Shown one piece after another: positions 1-7,566 of a stretch of 36,983 nt of DNA. This DNA is from Candidatus Limnocylindrales bacterium. GTDB taxonomy: Bacteria > Desulfobacterota > Binatia > UBA1149 > CAITLU01. Positions within the stretch are counted from its first letter, which is position 1. The number at the start of each line of letters is the position of its first letter. The notes under the pieces were generated by a model. That model saw only the letters and a list, made by a program, of their open reading frames with translations. It searched no databases and was not told the origin of the DNA. A program made the position numbers and the translations under genes. Location of the stretch: assembly GCA_035626395.1 (NCBI GenBank), contig DASPNR010000016.1, positions 1-36,983 on the forward strand, in the 5' to 3' direction.

Positions 1-138
1 CTCATGGGAGTCACGCAGCCACGCATAAGCGATCTCGTCCGAGGCAAGATCGAACTCTTCAGCATCGACATGCTCGTGGAAATGCTTTCGCGCGCCGGAG
101 TCCAAGTAGCTGTCCGGACATCAAAGCGAGCTGCATAA
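1..138 (+). CDS. XRE-type HTH regulator, C-terminal part (likely antitoxin)
   Basis: The window opens inside a reading frame that ends at TAA 136-138 and encodes 45 residues. It contains VTQPRISDLVRGKIELFS followed by a short helix and a basic tail. This is the recognition-helix region of small XRE proteins (COG5606-like), which are commonly antitoxins of RelE/HigB-type toxins. The motif is seen directly; the antitoxin role is inferred, because the toxin would lie to the left, outside the window. The stop codon lies inside the first box of attC 133-218, so the gene belongs to the cassette array. It runs opposite to the other cassette genes. It would act in the cytoplasm by binding its own promoter and a toxin. 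Confidence 0.7.
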   Translation, partial: LMGVTQPRISDLVRGKIELFSIDMLVEMLSRAGVQVAVRTSKRAA

Positions 139-218
139 CGATTGCATGAGCAGCCGGCGCGAGACGAGGCTACCGTGGCGCGACCGCTCATGCCGGCCTG
201 CTCCATGCGGTGTTGGGC
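133..218 (-). other. attC recombination site
   Basis: Outer boxes are GCATAAC (133-139) and GTTGGGC (212-218). Inner arms GCATGAGCAGCCGGC and GCCGGCCTGCTCCATGC pair except for two extra bases in the second arm, the extrahelical-base pattern of attC hairpins. The centre is a variable loop. It is very similar in sequence and identical in length (86 bp) to the site at 3807-3892, as expected for sites of one integron lineage. The box at 133-139 is imperfect and overlaps the stop codon of the XRE gene. Confidence 0.82.
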
Positions 219-369
219 CTCATTCGCGAGGGCCATGACTAGTCCGACCATCGCAGGCGCAGCCGGGCCACTCACCGCCGTGGTGGTACAGCACTACTGA
301 CTCGGTCTCCCCATGACTTCACTCCTGACACGTGCCGGGCTGCTCTGTATGGTTAGACACGAACGCGCG
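219..369. other. Non-coding part of the TIR cassette
   Basis: These 151 bases lie between the attC at 133-218 and the stop of the TIR gene at 370. I see no convincing gene, promoter or terminator in them. They are long for a cassette trailer and may hold decayed sequence. Confidence 0.4.
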
Positions 370-1443
370 CTACGCCCCTGTGCCGCTAGCAGGTTCGCTT
401 TTGGAAGGCGGATGGCCCGGCGTGCCTCTTTCCAAGGTGCGCATGAGCGTATGCTCCAGCATACGTGGGAACTCCATGGCGAACATGTGAGACTCCTTAG
501 TGAAGCCCAATTCGTCCATGAAGCGGCCGCGCATCATCACTTTGGTAAATCTGCGAAGGCGTTTCATCTCTCTTTGAATCGCCTCCATATCCTCAGTCTT
601 CACCGCCCGATAGACCTCCATCGCGAGTTCGTAGAGCCACGGCATCTCATCGCGAACCATGCTAGCGATCATCAAGATCGCGACCGGATCGCCCGGCTCT
701 CCTGACATGTGCATTAACTCGTCGATCATCATTGGGTGAAAGCGGCGCGGACGGCGACGCCGTACTGGTTCTTCCATCTCTGCTAGACGTTCCGCCACAC
801 GCGAAGGCAGTGCCTTCATCTCTTCAGCCAGTTTGGCAACTGCGCTTTCGTCCACATCCGCCTCTGCGGGCCGTTTCGTGTTTCCGCTGGAAAGCTTCTG
901 CAGAATGGCAGCCTCCGCTTCCTTGAAAGCAGCCACTTGGTTCTTGACAACGTCGCTATCGAGCTCCAGGCCCGGAACGCGACGAGCCAGCTGGTTCACG
1001 AGCTTTGTCAGATCAGCGTCACTGTCGTCCATGTTCATGAACTGATAGAAAGGACCCGCACTGACTCGACTAAGTGGGACGCCAAGGGCGACGCCGAGGA
1101 CGGGAGTATTCAGTTTCCCTTTGGCCACTCCAGCCTCGAATAGAATCCATGGCCGATCTAAGCTGCGCTCGGTGAAAAGACAGACGACATCGCTTGTCGA
1201 TTGAAGTTGCGTCATCAAGCGCTTGTACCATTCCTCGCCAAAGTCGATCCCCTCAGTCCCCTTCTTATCCGACGAGCGAAAGGTTTTGATCATTCCCGCA
1301 CTGACGCTCTTCAGAAGCTTGCTGAACGCGTCAGCAAGTTCTGCGTCACGCGCGTCGTGACTTATGAAGATGAGCGGTGATTGTGGCGTCGGTGACAAGA
1401 GGTCCGTGTCGGACTGCACCTTGCCCTTTTCTGATTCCGCCAT
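370..1443 (-). CDS. TIR-domain protein with helical, basic C-terminal region
   Basis: This protein has 357 residues. Residues about 22-165 form a TIR domain: it starts PLIFISHDARDAELADAF, and W99-x3-E103 (PWILFEAG) gives the candidate NAD-hydrolysing Glu. Residues about 165-220 look like a helical linker. Residues 225-340 are helical and rich in Met and Arg, including an RRRRPRRF stretch, and match nothing I recognise. TIR enzymes of this kind cleave NAD+ or make cyclic ADP-ribose signals in anti-phage immunity; that function is inferred here. The start ATG at 1443 has AGGAG eight bases upstream, inside the end of the flanking attC, so the gene sits directly behind the recombination site. It forms its own cassette, next to the cassette with the caspase and two more TIR proteins. 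Confidence 0.85.
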   Translation of the reverse strand: MAESEKGKVQSDTDLLSPTPQSPLIFISHDARDAELADAFSKLLKSVSAGMIKTFRSSDKKGTEGIDFGEEWYKRLMTQLQSTSDVVCLFTERSLDRPWILFEAGVAKGKLNTPVLGVALGVPLSRVSAGPFYQFMNMDDSDADLTKLVNQLARRVPGLELDSDVVKNQVAAFKEAEAAILQKLSSGNTKRPAEADVDESAVAKLAEEMKALPSRVAERLAEMEEPVRRRRPRRFHPMMIDELMHMSGEPGDPVAILMIASMVRDEMPWLYELAMEVYRAVKTEDMEAIQREMKRLRRFTKVMMRGRFMDELGFTKESHMFAMEFPRMLEHTLMRTLERGTPGHPPSKSEPASGTGA

Positions 1444-1456
1444 CTTCCATTCTCCT

Positions 1457-1518
1457 GTCTAACGCCCAGCATGCAGCGGACGACGCGCAGCGCCGTCCGC
1501 TGCATGCTGTTGTTGGGC
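1457..1518 (-). other. attC recombination site, short type
   Basis: The outer boxes GTCTAAC (1457-1463) and GTTGGGC (1512-1518) flank a perfect 16-bp inverted repeat, 1467-1482 with 1494-1509, and an 11-base loop. The spacers between box and arm are unequal (3 versus 2 bases), giving the unpaired central spacer of an attC hairpin. The site separates the caspase gene, whose stop is 11 bp away, from the next TIR cassette, whose ribosome binding site overlaps the box. Confidence 0.85.
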
Positions 1519-1529
1519 GGCCACGCCGC

Positions 1530-2504
1530 TCATATCCGTTGTTTCTCAACGAGCCGGCGGTAGTGTTCACCCAGAACCGTGAGCTTGCACGCCTTACTCT
1601 GCATCGCTGCATGCCACATGTGGGGTGCGCCGACTGGAACGACGAGATTCAGCCTGTTGTAACGCTGAAGGATGGCAAACTGCCTTGTGTTCTCGGGAAT
1701 CGGTGCGGGCATGCCCGGATCGCGTCCTTTTAGCTCGGGTTCGAACGTGGGGTCCAATTGGAATTCAGAGCCCGGCCCGGGGAAGAACTCCGCAATCCGC
1801 CGCAGGTCATCAAGCTCGATCGGCGGGGGGACCCTTCGCAGAGAGACGAACTGTCGCACGTTGGTCTTGAAAACCGGTCGTTGCTCCCACGCTCCAAGGG
1901 ACTGATCCACGTGCGCGTAAACGCTGCCGGGAGTAATGTCGCCAGTCAGGTTGGCAGCCCCACCATGCAGCGCATCCACCAAGAGCGTGGTGAACACTCC
2001 CCTCCCGTTCTCCTCGGTTGCGTACTGGTCAGCCGTCGACGCCGTGAGCACGGTGAGCCCTTCAGACAGCGCGGCGAGGTTGCACAGCACCGGAGGAGTG
2101 CCGGCAATCCCGGAGTGGCAGCTATCAAGCACAACGATCTTGTTCCTCGCGGGCGACGCATTCGCGAGCGTCAGCACATCGGAGAGCGAGAGACCTTCAT
2201 CACCGCGACGAGAGTCCGACGCCAGAAGGTAGCCGCCCGTCGCCTCAATGTGACCGTGCCCGGCGAAGTAGAACAACGCAATCTCAGCCTGCTTCCCAAA
2301 GAGTTCGGCAACATGGTCTTTAAGGAGATTGCGATTGACCCGATCAGTTGGACCAGTGCCGGTGAGGATCTTGCAGTCGAAATTGACTGCCCCGTCGCCA
2401 TGTCGCTCCAGCACAGCCTTGACCGCGTGCGCATCATCGACGCAGCCAAAGAGCGCCCCGCCATGTTCGTAGTAGTTTATGCCGACGATAAGTGCGATGC
2501 GCAT
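1530..2504 (-). CDS. Caspase-like (C14) protease, candidate type IV Thoeris effector
   Basis: This protein has 324 residues. The N-terminal 220 form a caspase/metacaspase fold: it starts [12 protein letters not shown], the catalytic His is H83 in FAGHGH, and the catalytic Cys is C129 in VLDSCHSG. Residues about 245-324 form a separate C-terminal domain, ending [20 protein letters not shown], which could be the ligand sensor. Type IV Thoeris pairs a TIR protein that makes a cyclic ADP-ribose variant with a caspase-like protease that the signal activates. Here the ThsB-type TIR gene lies 13 bases upstream on the same strand, which fits. Both catalytic residues are seen; activation by a nucleotide and abortive infection are inferred. 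GGGGTGG precedes the start. The stop lies 11 bp from the attC at 1457-1518. Confidence 0.9.
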   Translation of the reverse strand: MRIALIVGINYYEHGGALFGCVDDAHAVKAVLERHGDGAVNFDCKILTGTGPTDRVNRNLLKDHVAELFGKQAEIALFYFAGHGHIEATGGYLLASDSRRGDEGLSLSDVLTLANASPARNKIVVLDSCHSGIAGTPPVLCNLAALSEGLTVLTASTADQYATEENGRGVFTTLLVDALHGGAANLTGDITPGSVYAHVDQSLGAWEQRPVFKTNVRQFVSLRRVPPPIELDDLRRIAEFFPGPGSEFQLDPTFEPELKGRDPGMPAPIPENTRQFAILQRYNRLNLVVPVGAPHMWHAAMQSKACKLTVLGEHYRRLVEKQRI

Positions 2505-2517
2505 GACGCCACCCCGC

Positions 2518-2889
2518 CTATAGGCTGTCGATGAAGTCCTTGATGGCGTCCCACGTCCACACCACGGTCCTGACGCCTTCCAGGTTGGTCCTGTCGTCAG
2601 TGTAGGCCCAGATGCCGAGGACGCGCTTCTTTTCCTCGCGGGCGCATGCGATCTCCCACTTCTGCCCGCTGGACGTGAGCGAGTTCTTGCTCACAAGTGC
2701 GATCACTCCATGCGAACGACGGATTCGGGTACAGACTCGATCTTTCCACTCGGAGCTGTAAGGCTCCTTTACCGACATGTCGATGTACTCAAAAGGCGAC
2801 TTCGTGTTGAGAGACTGCCCTTTCAGGAAGTCCCTTTGCCTCTCGTCCTCAATCGCAAACGCGACGAAGAGCACTTTCTTCTCGGCCAT
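2518..2889 (-). CDS. thsB: ThsB-like TIR protein (PF08937/DUF1863 type)
   Basis: This is a stand-alone TIR-like domain of 123 residues. It has [20 protein letters not shown] at the N-terminus, then [38 protein letters not shown] with candidate catalytic Glu E79, and [14 protein letters not shown] at the end. This matches the MTH538/ThsB family, the sensor-synthase of Thoeris defence. ThsB proteins make a cyclic ADP-ribose isomer from NAD+ upon phage infection and thereby switch on a partner effector. The partner here would be the caspase-like gene 13 bases downstream. A strong ribosome binding site, AAAGGAG at 2895-2901, fixes the ATG at 2889. The tandem-TIR gene ends 48 bases upstream on the same strand, so three genes share one cassette and probably one transcript. 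Confidence 0.88.
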   Translation of the reverse strand: MAEKKVLFVAFAIEDERQRDFLKGQSLNTKSPFEYIDMSVKEPYSSEWKDRVCTRIRRSHGVIALVSKNSLTSSGQKWEIACAREEKKRVLGIWAYTDDRTNLEGVRTVVWTWDAIKDFIDSL

Positions 2890-2937
2890 GCTATCTCCTT
2901 TGCTTAGTCTGACAGTCTACTCACGGGTGCGACGTGC

Positions 2938-3783
2938 CTATAGCCCCTTTCGTGACAACTCTCTTTCGAGGCGCACGAAACCGGCACGGTGATCTTCGGA
3001 GAAGTCGATGTACGGCATCCCCGCGACCGCAAGCGTGGGGCCGGGGTTCCTGACACGCAACAGGAATACTGGGACCCCGACCTCGAGGGAAAAGTAGTAC
3101 TCCTTGACGGCCGTGCGCGACCGCTTCCAATCCGGTGAAAGGAAGGAGAGGGTTGCCGCCGCTTGCTGGATGACGGATTCAAGTTCGAGATACAGATCCG
3201 CGTGATAGTCCCGATCGCTTTCACGGTAGTCCCAATACCCGTAGTTGTGCTGCTTCAAGAACTCCTTGAGGTCGTCGACAAAGGGCGCGTCTTCCTCGGC
3301 ATAGCTAAGAAACACGTAGCCTTTGGCTTGCTCTGGTCGTGGTTCAGCCGGACGGTCGGAACGAAGCGACCGGAGAGCGGTGAGGAGTTGAGGAAGCGCG
3401 GCCTCGTACCCCTGTCGGAAGTCGACCCATTGGAAGTCACGGAGGAAGTGAGGTAGCCCCTGCTCTCCTTCATCATCGAGCACCACGGGAATGATGCGAG
3501 CACCCCGGCCGAAGACGGCCTCCAGTTCCTTTGACATCCAATGCGAGTTCACCGATCGGGCGCTGGCCACGTATAAGAGGGCGGAAGCCCGGCGGAGACC
3601 CCCTTCGATGGCCAAGCGCCAGTTCTCTCCGGCGGCGATCTCCTTGGTGTCCTGCCAGGTCGTGACCCCTCCGCTTCGGAGGTCTTGGGAAAGGCGGTCG
3701 ACGAAGGCCCGATCTTCGCGAGAGTAGCTGATGAAGACAAAGTTCTTCGTCATTCCTTTCGCCTTGTACTTGCTCGCGTCCAT
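2938..3783 (-). CDS. Tandem TIR-TIR domain protein
   Basis: The 281-residue protein consists of two TIR domains and almost nothing else. TIR 1 (about 14-140) begins FVFISYSREDRAFVDRLSQD and has W82-x3-E86 in NSHWMSKELEAV. TIR 2 (about 155-281) begins YVFLSYAEEDAPFVDDLKEF and has SPDWKRSRTAVKEYYF, with E228 a candidate active-site Glu. It opens a three-gene run with the ThsB-like and caspase genes inside one cassette. It could be an extra sensor, a second signal source, or a regulator; none of these is shown. The start is 24 bases from attC 3807-3892. A second ATG at 3753, directly before the TIR fold and close behind AAAGGA, is an alternative. Confidence 0.85.
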   Translation of the reverse strand: MDASKYKAKGMTKNFVFISYSREDRAFVDRLSQDLRSGGVTTWQDTKEIAAGENWRLAIEGGLRRASALLYVASARSVNSHWMSKELEAVFGRGARIIPVVLDDEGEQGLPHFLRDFQWVDFRQGYEAALPQLLTALRSLRSDRPAEPRPEQAKGYVFLSYAEEDAPFVDDLKEFLKQHNYGYWDYRESDRDYHADLYLELESVIQQAAATLSFLSPDWKRSRTAVKEYYFSLEVGVPVFLLRVRNPGPTLAVAGMPYIDFSEDHRAGFVRLERELSRKGL

Positions 3784-3806
3784 TCCGTTACGATCCCGCT
3801 CTGTCC

Positions 3807-3892
3807 GCCCAACGGATGCATGAGCAGCCGGCGCGAGGCGACGCGCTCTTGGCGAGGCAGCTCATGCCGGCCTGCTCCATGCGCTGTTGGGC
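3807..3892 (-). other. attC recombination site
   Basis: The perfect outer boxes GCCCAAC (3807-3813) and GTTGGGC (3886-3892) are exact reverse complements. The inner arms are GCATGAGCAGCCGGC and GCCGGCCTGCTCCATGC, which pair with two extra bases in the plus-strand 3' arm. The 86-bp site is very similar to the one at 133-218. On the minus strand it follows directly on the TGA of the exported-protein gene, the textbook arrangement of a gene cassette, and it precedes the TIR-TIR start by 23 bases. Confidence 0.9.
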
Positions 3893-4576
3893 TCAGATGC
3901 ACGAACCATCTGGCTCCTCCATGAGTCGTAGCACGCTGGATGCCCCTGTACTCTCCACCTTCACGAGAATGCTCAGCTTGCAGGCATAACTTTCGAAGGT
4001 CGCACGGTATGCTTGGCCCTCACGAACGATCGCCACGAGGTCGGTGCCGAATTCCGAAGCTGCAGACCACGACGCGTACTTCTCCGTTCCGGTGATCCTT
4101 CCTGCCTTGTACATGCGATCAATAGCGATACCGGTCTCTGCATCGACGCCCTCGCCGAGTTTGAAGTGTTCCCTGGGGTCGGAATCAAAAACCTCGTCAC
4201 TCTGATCGTACGAACACTCCAGTCTGTCGCAATAGCAACTGCAGCGCAGACTCTTGAGGATCACCCGATGCTTCGATACGACCCGGGGCAAATAGGTAAT
4301 GCATGCGTCCGTAGGCGCGGACCACGGGCCGCAGCTGTCATACTGACCACGCTGGTCATCGCTCGATATCTTCGGAACCGCGGCGAGGATGTTGGCGTCG
4401 GTGTAGGGCGGACAGCCGTTGAACTCTTCGGGTGGTGCGCCGGGGAGAGGACAGGCTGGGTGACTTGAGCGGATCACGAAGGATGAGGCTGGCGCCCGTG
4501 TCGCGACCGCCACCGCTACGGCAACGACGACAGCTGCGAGCCCGGTCTGGGACAAATGCTTAGAGACAGCGATCAT
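3893..4576 (-). CDS. Exported Cys-rich protein of unknown function (cassette gene)
   Basis: I do not recognise this 227-residue protein. ATG at 4576 gives a good signal peptide (MIAVSKHLSQTGLAAVVVAV, then VAVATRAPASS). A TTG at 4585 in the same frame lies inside the GTTGGGC recombination box and is less likely to be the start. The mature part has about ten cysteines, including CSCYCDRLEC, suggesting disulfides in the periplasm or outside. It ends RLMEEPDGSCI. Proteins of similar ending occur at 13202-14125 (EEEPTGPC, EEEPTGCE). The TGA abuts attC 3807-3892, so it is an ordinary cassette gene. Exported hypothetical proteins are frequent in chromosomal integrons. Confidence 0.75.
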   Translation of the reverse strand: MIAVSKHLSQTGLAAVVVAVAVAVATRAPASSFVIRSSHPACPLPGAPPEEFNGCPPYTDANILAAVPKISSDDQRGQYDSCGPWSAPTDACITYLPRVVSKHRVILKSLRCSCYCDRLECSYDQSDEVFDSDPREHFKLGEGVDAETGIAIDRMYKAGRITGTEKYASWSAASEFGTDLVAIVREGQAYRATFESYACKLSILVKVESTGASSVLRLMEEPDGSCI

Positions 4577-5115
4577 ACTGCCCAACTGCTAATCGACCGA
4601 CCGGTCCAAATCCCACATACCCCGCCGTGCCGCCCGTATATTCCGGCGCACCACTCGTCACCAGTGCCAACCAGCCGATTCCGCGTGGCGATGATCCGGT
4701 ACGTCGCGACTCGATAGGCCGCCAAACCGGTCGGTTCATTCAATAGTGCCTTTCCTCACCAATCCGGCGTTCGAAACGTCCCTCCCGTGCGGCGGCCGGA
4801 GGCGACTCCGCAAGAGCCTAGTCGCGGCCGCGTGCACAGCGCGGCAGGACTGACGAGCATCGTCGGCCGCACGCGATTGCCCGCGACGCTACTGCCGCGC
4901 ACGTGACGACACCTCCACCACTCGCCACCCCGGGCATAAACGCCCGCGAGACAGCCACCGCCGCTTCGTCTCACCATCGAGTTGCACACCGAGCGTGCTC
5001 CTCGCACCACCTCCTCCGCCCACCGCCCCCAATTCCATTCCGCCCCCGCCACAGGTATCTCCCTCCACCAACATCGCGCGCGCCACTCGCGCCCTGACGC
5101 AACGGAGAACCGCTG
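4577..5115. other. Gene-free boundary between cassette array and backbone
   Basis: No gene is convincing in these 539 bases; open frames here have atypical Arg/Trp/Pro-rich composition. A lone GTTGGGC box (minus strand, 4580-4586) marks the array end. A 10-bp inverted repeat, ACCGACCGGT at 4596-4605 with its complement at 4726-4735, lies next to it and could be a decayed attC or an attI relic. On the minus strand TGGTGA and TATACG (4635-4640), 17 bases apart, form a weak candidate promoter reading into the cassettes. Confidence 0.4.
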
Positions 5116-6207
5116 ATGCCGATCGATCTGTCGCAGGTCCAACTTTCCCAGCTCGAGATTCTACTCATCGTGGGGGCGTCGCTCCTCGGCCTGCTGATCG
5201 GCGTCTTCGTTTTTCCGTTCCGCCGCACCGCCAAGCGTCTGCACCTCGAGCTCATCGACCAGAGAGCGCAGAACGAGCAGCTGCGCGACGTCGAGCAAGA
5301 GCTGAGCACGCGCCATGCCGACCTCACTGGCCGCCACAACGAGCTGACCACCCGGCATGCCGCGCTTTCCGACGAACACGAGGGCCTCGGCACCCGCCAC
5401 GCCGCTCTGACCGAGAATCACGCGCAGCTCACCAGCCGTTACGACGAGGTCGTGCGCCGCAACGGCGACCTCTACAACCAGCTCACCACGCAGACCTCGC
5501 GCGCGCAGGAGCTGTCCGGCCAGGTAAGCGACCTGACCGAGCGCAACGCAGATCTGGCGCGCCAGCTCGCGGCCATGACCGAGCGCAGCAACGACCTTTC
5601 CCGTCAGCTCGACGCGATGACCCAGCGCAACGCCGAACTGACCAGCCAGCTTGCGGCCGCGACCAACCGCAACGCCGACCTGACCCGCCAGCTCGACGCC
5701 GCGAACACCCGCCATGCCGAGCTCTCCGGCCGGCACACCGAGCTGTCCCAGCGTCACGCCGACCTGTCCACGCGCTTTGACGCCCTCTCGCACCAGCACG
5801 AGGATCTGACCTACGAGCACGCGCGCCTTCAGGGCCAGCACAGCGGCTACAAGGCCGGTGTCACCGCCCACTTCGTCAAGACGGCGGAGCTGGTTGGCGA
5901 CATGACGCGCAGCTACGCGCGCATCTACGATCATCTCTCGAGCGGTGCCCAGGAATTCTGCGACGACCTGTCGGGCCAGCTGGCCTTCGGCGATCGTCCG
6001 GCGCTGAGCGCAGGATCGGAGACCGACGCCGCAACCGGCGCGCCAGAGGACGAGCCGCGCTATACGCAGCCCGCTGCCGCCGAAGCCGAGGAGAACGCGG
6101 CTCGCGAGGCCGCCGACGACGCAGAGCAGTCTCGCTCTGACGAGGACGACCGTCGCGCCTCCGACCACGGCGAGCCCGGCCCGCACATCAACGGCGCGCC
6201 GGCGTAA
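5116..6207 (+). CDS. ZapG/YhcB-like (DUF1043-type) membrane-anchored coiled-coil protein
   Basis: This protein has 363 residues. One N-terminal transmembrane helix (about 15-33, LLIVGASLLGLLIGVFVF) is followed by a very long coiled coil (about 40-245) built of heptads such as RHAELSGRHTELSQRHADLS. A conserved-looking block follows at about 250-285, with HFVKTAELVGDMTRSYARIY, which resembles the DUF1043 region of YhcB/ZapG. An acidic, Ala-rich disordered tail ends it. YhcB/ZapG links the inner membrane to division and envelope growth. E. coli YhcB is only about 130 residues, so the coil here is greatly expanded. GGAG lies nine bases before ATG 5116. It precedes the Mla operon by 160 bases. The family assignment rests on the short block and is moderate. 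Confidence 0.7.
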   Translation: MPIDLSQVQLSQLEILLIVGASLLGLLIGVFVFPFRRTAKRLHLELIDQRAQNEQLRDVEQELSTRHADLTGRHNELTTRHAALSDEHEGLGTRHAALTENHAQLTSRYDEVVRRNGDLYNQLTTQTSRAQELSGQVSDLTERNADLARQLAAMTERSNDLSRQLDAMTQRNAELTSQLAAATNRNADLTRQLDAANTRHAELSGRHTELSQRHADLSTRFDALSHQHEDLTYEHARLQGQHSGYKAGVTAHFVKTAELVGDMTRSYARIYDHLSSGAQEFCDDLSGQLAFGDRPALSAGSETDAATGAPEDEPRYTQPAAAEAEENAAREAADDAEQSRSDEDDRRASDHGEPGPHINGAPA

Positions 6208-6369
6208 CCCGGCGCCGCCGCCACGCATCAACGGGCGGACGACGACCCGACAGCCGCGCCATCCACGTCGCGCACACGCCGCGGTCGCCGCGCCACGTAA
6301 GCGCACCGCACCTTCGGCCCGCCCCCTTGCGGAGCGCCCCTTGCCCCGGTATCGCTGGCACTACCGACG

Positions 6370-7566
6370 ATGGAAGACGCCGAAGCCAAGGCCGACCTGC
6401 AGACGCAGGATGGCGAAGCCGTTCTGCACCTGCAGGGCGACTGGTCGATCAAGGGCGATCTTCCCGATGCCGCCGCTCTCGGCGACCAGATCCGCAGCAG
6501 CGACGCTCGCCGCGTCACCTTCGAGTCCGAAGGCCTGGGCAAGTGGGACTCGAGCCTGCTGATCTTCCTTCTCGGTCTGGAGCGCCGCATCGCCGGCGAG
6601 GACGAGGAGCAGGCGGAGGACGAGGCGGCCGATCGCGATCGTGAGAAAGCCTCGGCGCAGCAGCCGGCCGTAGAAATCGACAAGTCCGGCCTTCCCGAAG
6701 GCGTTCGCAGCCTGATCGCGCTGGCCGCGGCGGTTCCCGAGCGCGAAGGCGCGCGCGGCACGGCCGAGAAGCTGTCGTTCCTCGGACGCCTCGGAAAGCT
6801 CGCCACCGCCGCGTGGGCGGGCAACATGGAGATGGTCGAGTTCCTCGGCCAGATCACCCTCGCCTTCGGTGCCTGGACGCGCGGGCGCGCACGCTTCCGC
6901 TACAGCGATCTGTTCCAGTTCATCCAGGAAGCGGGCGTCGAGGCGCTGCCCATCGTCAGCCTCATCAGCTTCCTGGTCGGCCTGATCCTGGCGTTCGTCG
7001 GCGCCGTGCAGCTCGAGCAGTTCGGCGCCGAGATCTACGTCGCCAACCTGGTCGGCATCTCCATGGTCCGCGAGATGGGCGCGCTGATGACGGCCATCGT
7101 CATGGCCGGCCGCACCGGCGCGGCCTACGCCGCCCAGCTCGGCAGCATGAAGGTCAATCAGGAGATCGACGCGCTGACGACGATGGGCATCTCGCCGCTG
7201 GAGTTCCTGGTCCTGCCGCGCGTGATGGCGCTGGCCACGATGATGCCGCTGCTGGCCCTGTACTCGAACCTGGTCGGCATCCTCGGCGGGGCCACCGTCT
7301 CCATCCTGATGCTGGGGATGTCGGGGCAGACCTACTACAACCAGACCACGAACGCGGTCACGCTGCCGATGCTGTTCGGCGGGGTCTTCAAGGCATCGGT
7401 CTACGGGATTCTTGTCGCGCTCTCGGGCTGCCTGCGCGGAATGCAATCCGGCAAGAGCTCCTCGGCGGTGGGCGAGGCGACGACGCGCGCCGTCGTCACC
7501 AGCATCGTGGCCATCATCAGCGCGTGCGGAGTCTTTGCGGTGGTGTTCTATGTCCTCGGAATCTGA
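6370..7566 (+). CDS. mlaE: MlaE-family lipid ABC transporter permease with N-terminal STAS domain
   Basis: This protein has 398 residues. Residues 8-75 form a STAS/MlaB-like domain whose WDSSLLIFL (59-67) matches the STAS D-S-S position. An acidic insert follows (about 76-104), then the GLPEGVRSLIALAAAVPE linker typical of such fusions. The permease (about 150-398) has five or so membrane helices with the MlaE hallmarks EMGALMTAIVMAGRTGAAYA and EIDALTTMGISPLEFLVLPR. With the ATPase and MCE protein it moves phospholipids between inner and outer membrane in Gram-negative cells. The fusion provides MlaB function in cis. It is the first gene of a tightly packed operon: the ATPase start overlaps its last 17 bases. 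Confidence 0.92.
   Translation: MEDAEAKADLQTQDGEAVLHLQGDWSIKGDLPDAAALGDQIRSSDARRVTFESEGLGKWDSSLLIFLLGLERRIAGEDEEQAEDEAADRDREKASAQQPAVEIDKSGLPEGVRSLIALAAAVPEREGARGTAEKLSFLGRLGKLATAAWAGNMEMVEFLGQITLAFGAWTRGRARFRYSDLFQFIQEAGVEALPIVSLISFLVGLILAFVGAVQLEQFGAEIYVANLVGISMVREMGALMTAIVMAGRTGAAYAAQLGSMKVNQEIDALTTMGISPLEFLVLPRVMALATMMPLLALYSNLVGILGGATVSILMLGMSGQTYYNQTTNAVTLPMLFGGVFKASVYGILVALSGCLRGMQSGKSSSAVGEATTRAVVTSIVAIISACGVFAVVFYVLGI

Larger units (their letters stand above)
1..4586 (-). mobile_element. Integron gene cassette array without visible integrase (CALIN-like)
   Basis: Three attC sites at 133-218, 1457-1518 and 3807-3892, plus a lone GTTGGGC box (minus strand) at 4580-4586, delimit cassettes. 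In the two 86-bp sites the extra unpaired bases sit on the plus-strand 3' arm. By the usual attC rule (extrahelical bases in L'') this makes the minus strand the reading strand. Five of six genes run on minus, and two of them end within 12 bp of an attC. No tyrosine recombinase is encoded on the attI side (right of 4586) before ordinary chromosomal genes begin, so I call it a cluster of attC sites lacking an integrase. The base composition is visibly less GC-rich than the backbone after 5116. An integrase to the left of the window cannot be excluded. Confidence 0.8.

Noticed and set aside
4756..5142. Minus-strand frame of 128 residues between array and backbone, in the place where an integrase would be expected
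   Set aside because: Arg/Gly/Trp-rich with no tyrosine-recombinase boxes; not an integrase.
5161..6306. Long minus-strand open frame opposite the coiled-coil gene
   Set aside because: Val/Gly/Arg-rich shadow without domain sense; the plus strand has the TM helix and heptads.
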